This document shows positions 4,058 to 5,081 of a DNA stretch of 5,081 nt, piece after piece. The translations under genes and the position numbers were made by a program. The DNA comes from an uncultured Clostridia bacterium. GTDB lineage: Bacteria; Bacillota; Clostridia; Oscillospirales; Oscillospiraceae. Within the stretch, counting starts at the first letter, position 1. The number at the start of each line of letters is the position of its first letter. Location: positions 1-5,081 of the forward strand of contig CAMOLY010000085.1 of the NCBI GenBank assembly GCA_946619065.1, read 5' to 3'. The notes beneath the pieces are model-generated. The model ran no database searches. It saw only the letters and a program-made list of their open reading frames with translations, and was not told where the DNA came from.

Positions 4058-5081
4058 TCCGCCATCAGCTCTTCCATCTCGCCGATCAGATCGCCGAAGA
4101 GGGACAGGGCCTGGTTCACGGGATCAGGCGTGGACATGTCGACGCCGGCGCCCTTGAGCAGGTCGATGGGATCCTTGGAGCAGCCGCCGGAGAGGAAGCC
4201 GATGTAGTCCTTGACGGCCTTCTCACCCTCGCGGAGGATGCGACGGGACAGGGCAATCGCGGCGGAGTAGCCGGTGGCGTACTGGAAGACGTAGTAGTTG
4301 TAGTAGAAGTGGGGGATGCGCTCCCATTCATAGGCGATCTCGTCGTCGAGGACAATGTCGTCGCCGAAGTAGAGATGGTTGAGCTTCTTGTACTCCTCGC
4401 ACATCCGCTCGGCAGTCAGCGCGACGCCCTGCTGGTTGAGTTGGCCGATGATCAGTTCAAACTCGGCAAACATGGTCTGGCGGTACAGGGTGGTGCGGAA
4501 CTGCTCGAGGAAGTGGTTGATCAGATAGGCCCGCTCCTTCTTGTCGGTGGTCTTGCCGAGGAGGTATTCCATCAGCAGGGCCTCGTTGCAGGTGGAAGCC
4601 ACCTCGGCCACGAAGATCACGTAGTCGGCGTCCACCGGGTTCTGATACTTGTTGGAGTGCCAGGAGTGCAGGGCGTGGCCCATCTCATGGGCCAGGGTGA
4701 ACTGGCTGTCGAGGCTGCCGGAATAGTTGAGCAGGACGTAGGGATGGACGAAGGCGCCGGCGGAATAGGCGCCGCTGCGCTTGCCGACGTTCTGATAGAC
4801 GTCGATCCAGCGGTTGTCAAAGCCCTCCTTGAGGATCTTGCGGTAGGCCTCGCCCATCGGAGCCAGGGCGTTGTAGACGGTCTCCTTGGCCTGGTCGAAG
4901 GGGATCTTCGCGTCCGCGCCGGGGACCAGCGGGGTGTAGAGATCGTAGAAGTGCAGCTCGTCCACGCCCAGCAGCTTCTTGCGCAGGCGGACATAGCGGT
5001 ACATCTTGTCCATGTTCTGGTGGACAGCCTCGATCAGATTGTGGTAGACGCTGACCGGGACGTTGGTCTGGTCCAGCGAGG
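4054..5081 (-). CDS. pepF: oligoendopeptidase F (M3 family zinc metallopeptidase), N-terminus missing
   Basis: This is a cytoplasmic zinc peptidase that cleaves short oligopeptides. The reading frame runs off the right edge without a start codon: the 22 codons before the Met at 5011-5013 (ending VYHNLIEAVHQN) are in frame and family-like, so that Met is internal. About 341 residues are visible of the roughly 560-600 usual for the family. The zinc site is HEMGH (4675-4689) in FTLAHEMGHALHSWHS, with the third ligand Glu 24 residues later in FVAEVASTCNEALL. The C-terminal motif region HFYYNYYVFQYATGYSAA, which helps bind the substrate in M3 enzymes, is intact, as is GVDMSTPDPV near the end. Its stop overlaps the start of the 89-aa gene by 4 bp. 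It is the first visible gene of the operon, and the promoter must lie further right. Confidence 0.93.
   Translation of the reverse strand, partial: SLDQTNVPVSVYHNLIEAVHQNMDKMYRYVRLRKKLLGVDELHFYDLYTPLVPGADAKIPFDQAKETVYNALAPMGEAYRKILKEGFDNRWIDVYQNVGKRSGAYSAGAFVHPYVLLNYSGSLDSQFTLAHEMGHALHSWHSNKYQNPVDADYVIFVAEVASTCNEALLMEYLLGKTTDKKERAYLINHFLEQFRTTLYRQTMFAEFELIIGQLNQQGVALTAERMCEEYKKLNHLYFGDDIVLDDEIAYEWERIPHFYYNYYVFQYATGYSAAIALSRRILREGEKAVKDYIGFLSGGCSKDPIDLLKGAGVDMSTPDPVNQALSLFGDLIGEMEELMAE

Noticed and set aside
5011..5013. ATG as the start of the pepF gene
   Set aside because: The frame continues upstream to the window edge with family-like sequence, and the protein would lack nearly half of its usual length.

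Overview
The window looks like a piece of chromosome from a G+C-rich gut Clostridia species (Firmicutes, probably Oscillospiraceae-like). This rests on strong AGGAGG-type ribosome binding sites, tightly packed genes, a Rgg-like XRE/TPR regulator, a PepF-type M3 peptidase, and two kinds of palindromic repeat that resemble repeats I associate with such genomes. It is an inference from content, not a species identification.

Layout. Positions 1-460 hold no convincing gene. This stretch contains a short hairpin (24-40), a perfect 36-bp palindrome (55-90), a cluster of four REP-like units built on GGGCGCAY-N3-RTGCGCCC (138-331) and an AT-rich promoter-like zone (about 355-435). Two plus-strand genes follow: a doubtful 76-aa hypothetical ORF (461-691) and a 305-aa HTH+TPR transcriptional regulator (769-1686). 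A strong hairpin at 1691-1728 separates these from a convergent minus-strand block.

The minus-strand block is, in transcription order: an M3 oligoendopeptidase F (cut by the right edge), an 89-aa conserved-looking unknown protein, an Sfp-type 4'-phosphopantetheinyl transferase, a nicotinamidase-like cysteine hydrolase and an ammonia-dependent NAD synthetase. Neighbouring genes overlap by 4 bp or are separated by 1 to 12 bp, and stop codons merge with the next ribosome binding site, so this is almost certainly one operon ending at the 1691-1728 hairpin. Its last two genes form a logical NAD salvage pair: nicotinamide deamidation and the final amidation of NaAD. The link to the peptidase and the carrier-protein-activating enzyme is not obvious.

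The most unusual observations are an in-frame insertion of about 36 codons, made of a palindromic repeat, inside the phosphopantetheinyl transferase; and the intergenic repeats, in which two REP-like palindromes in opposite orientation form a larger 99-nt inverted repeat (REPIN-like). I see no defence system, CRISPR array, RNA gene or transposase, and no clear evidence of a wholly new multi-gene system.
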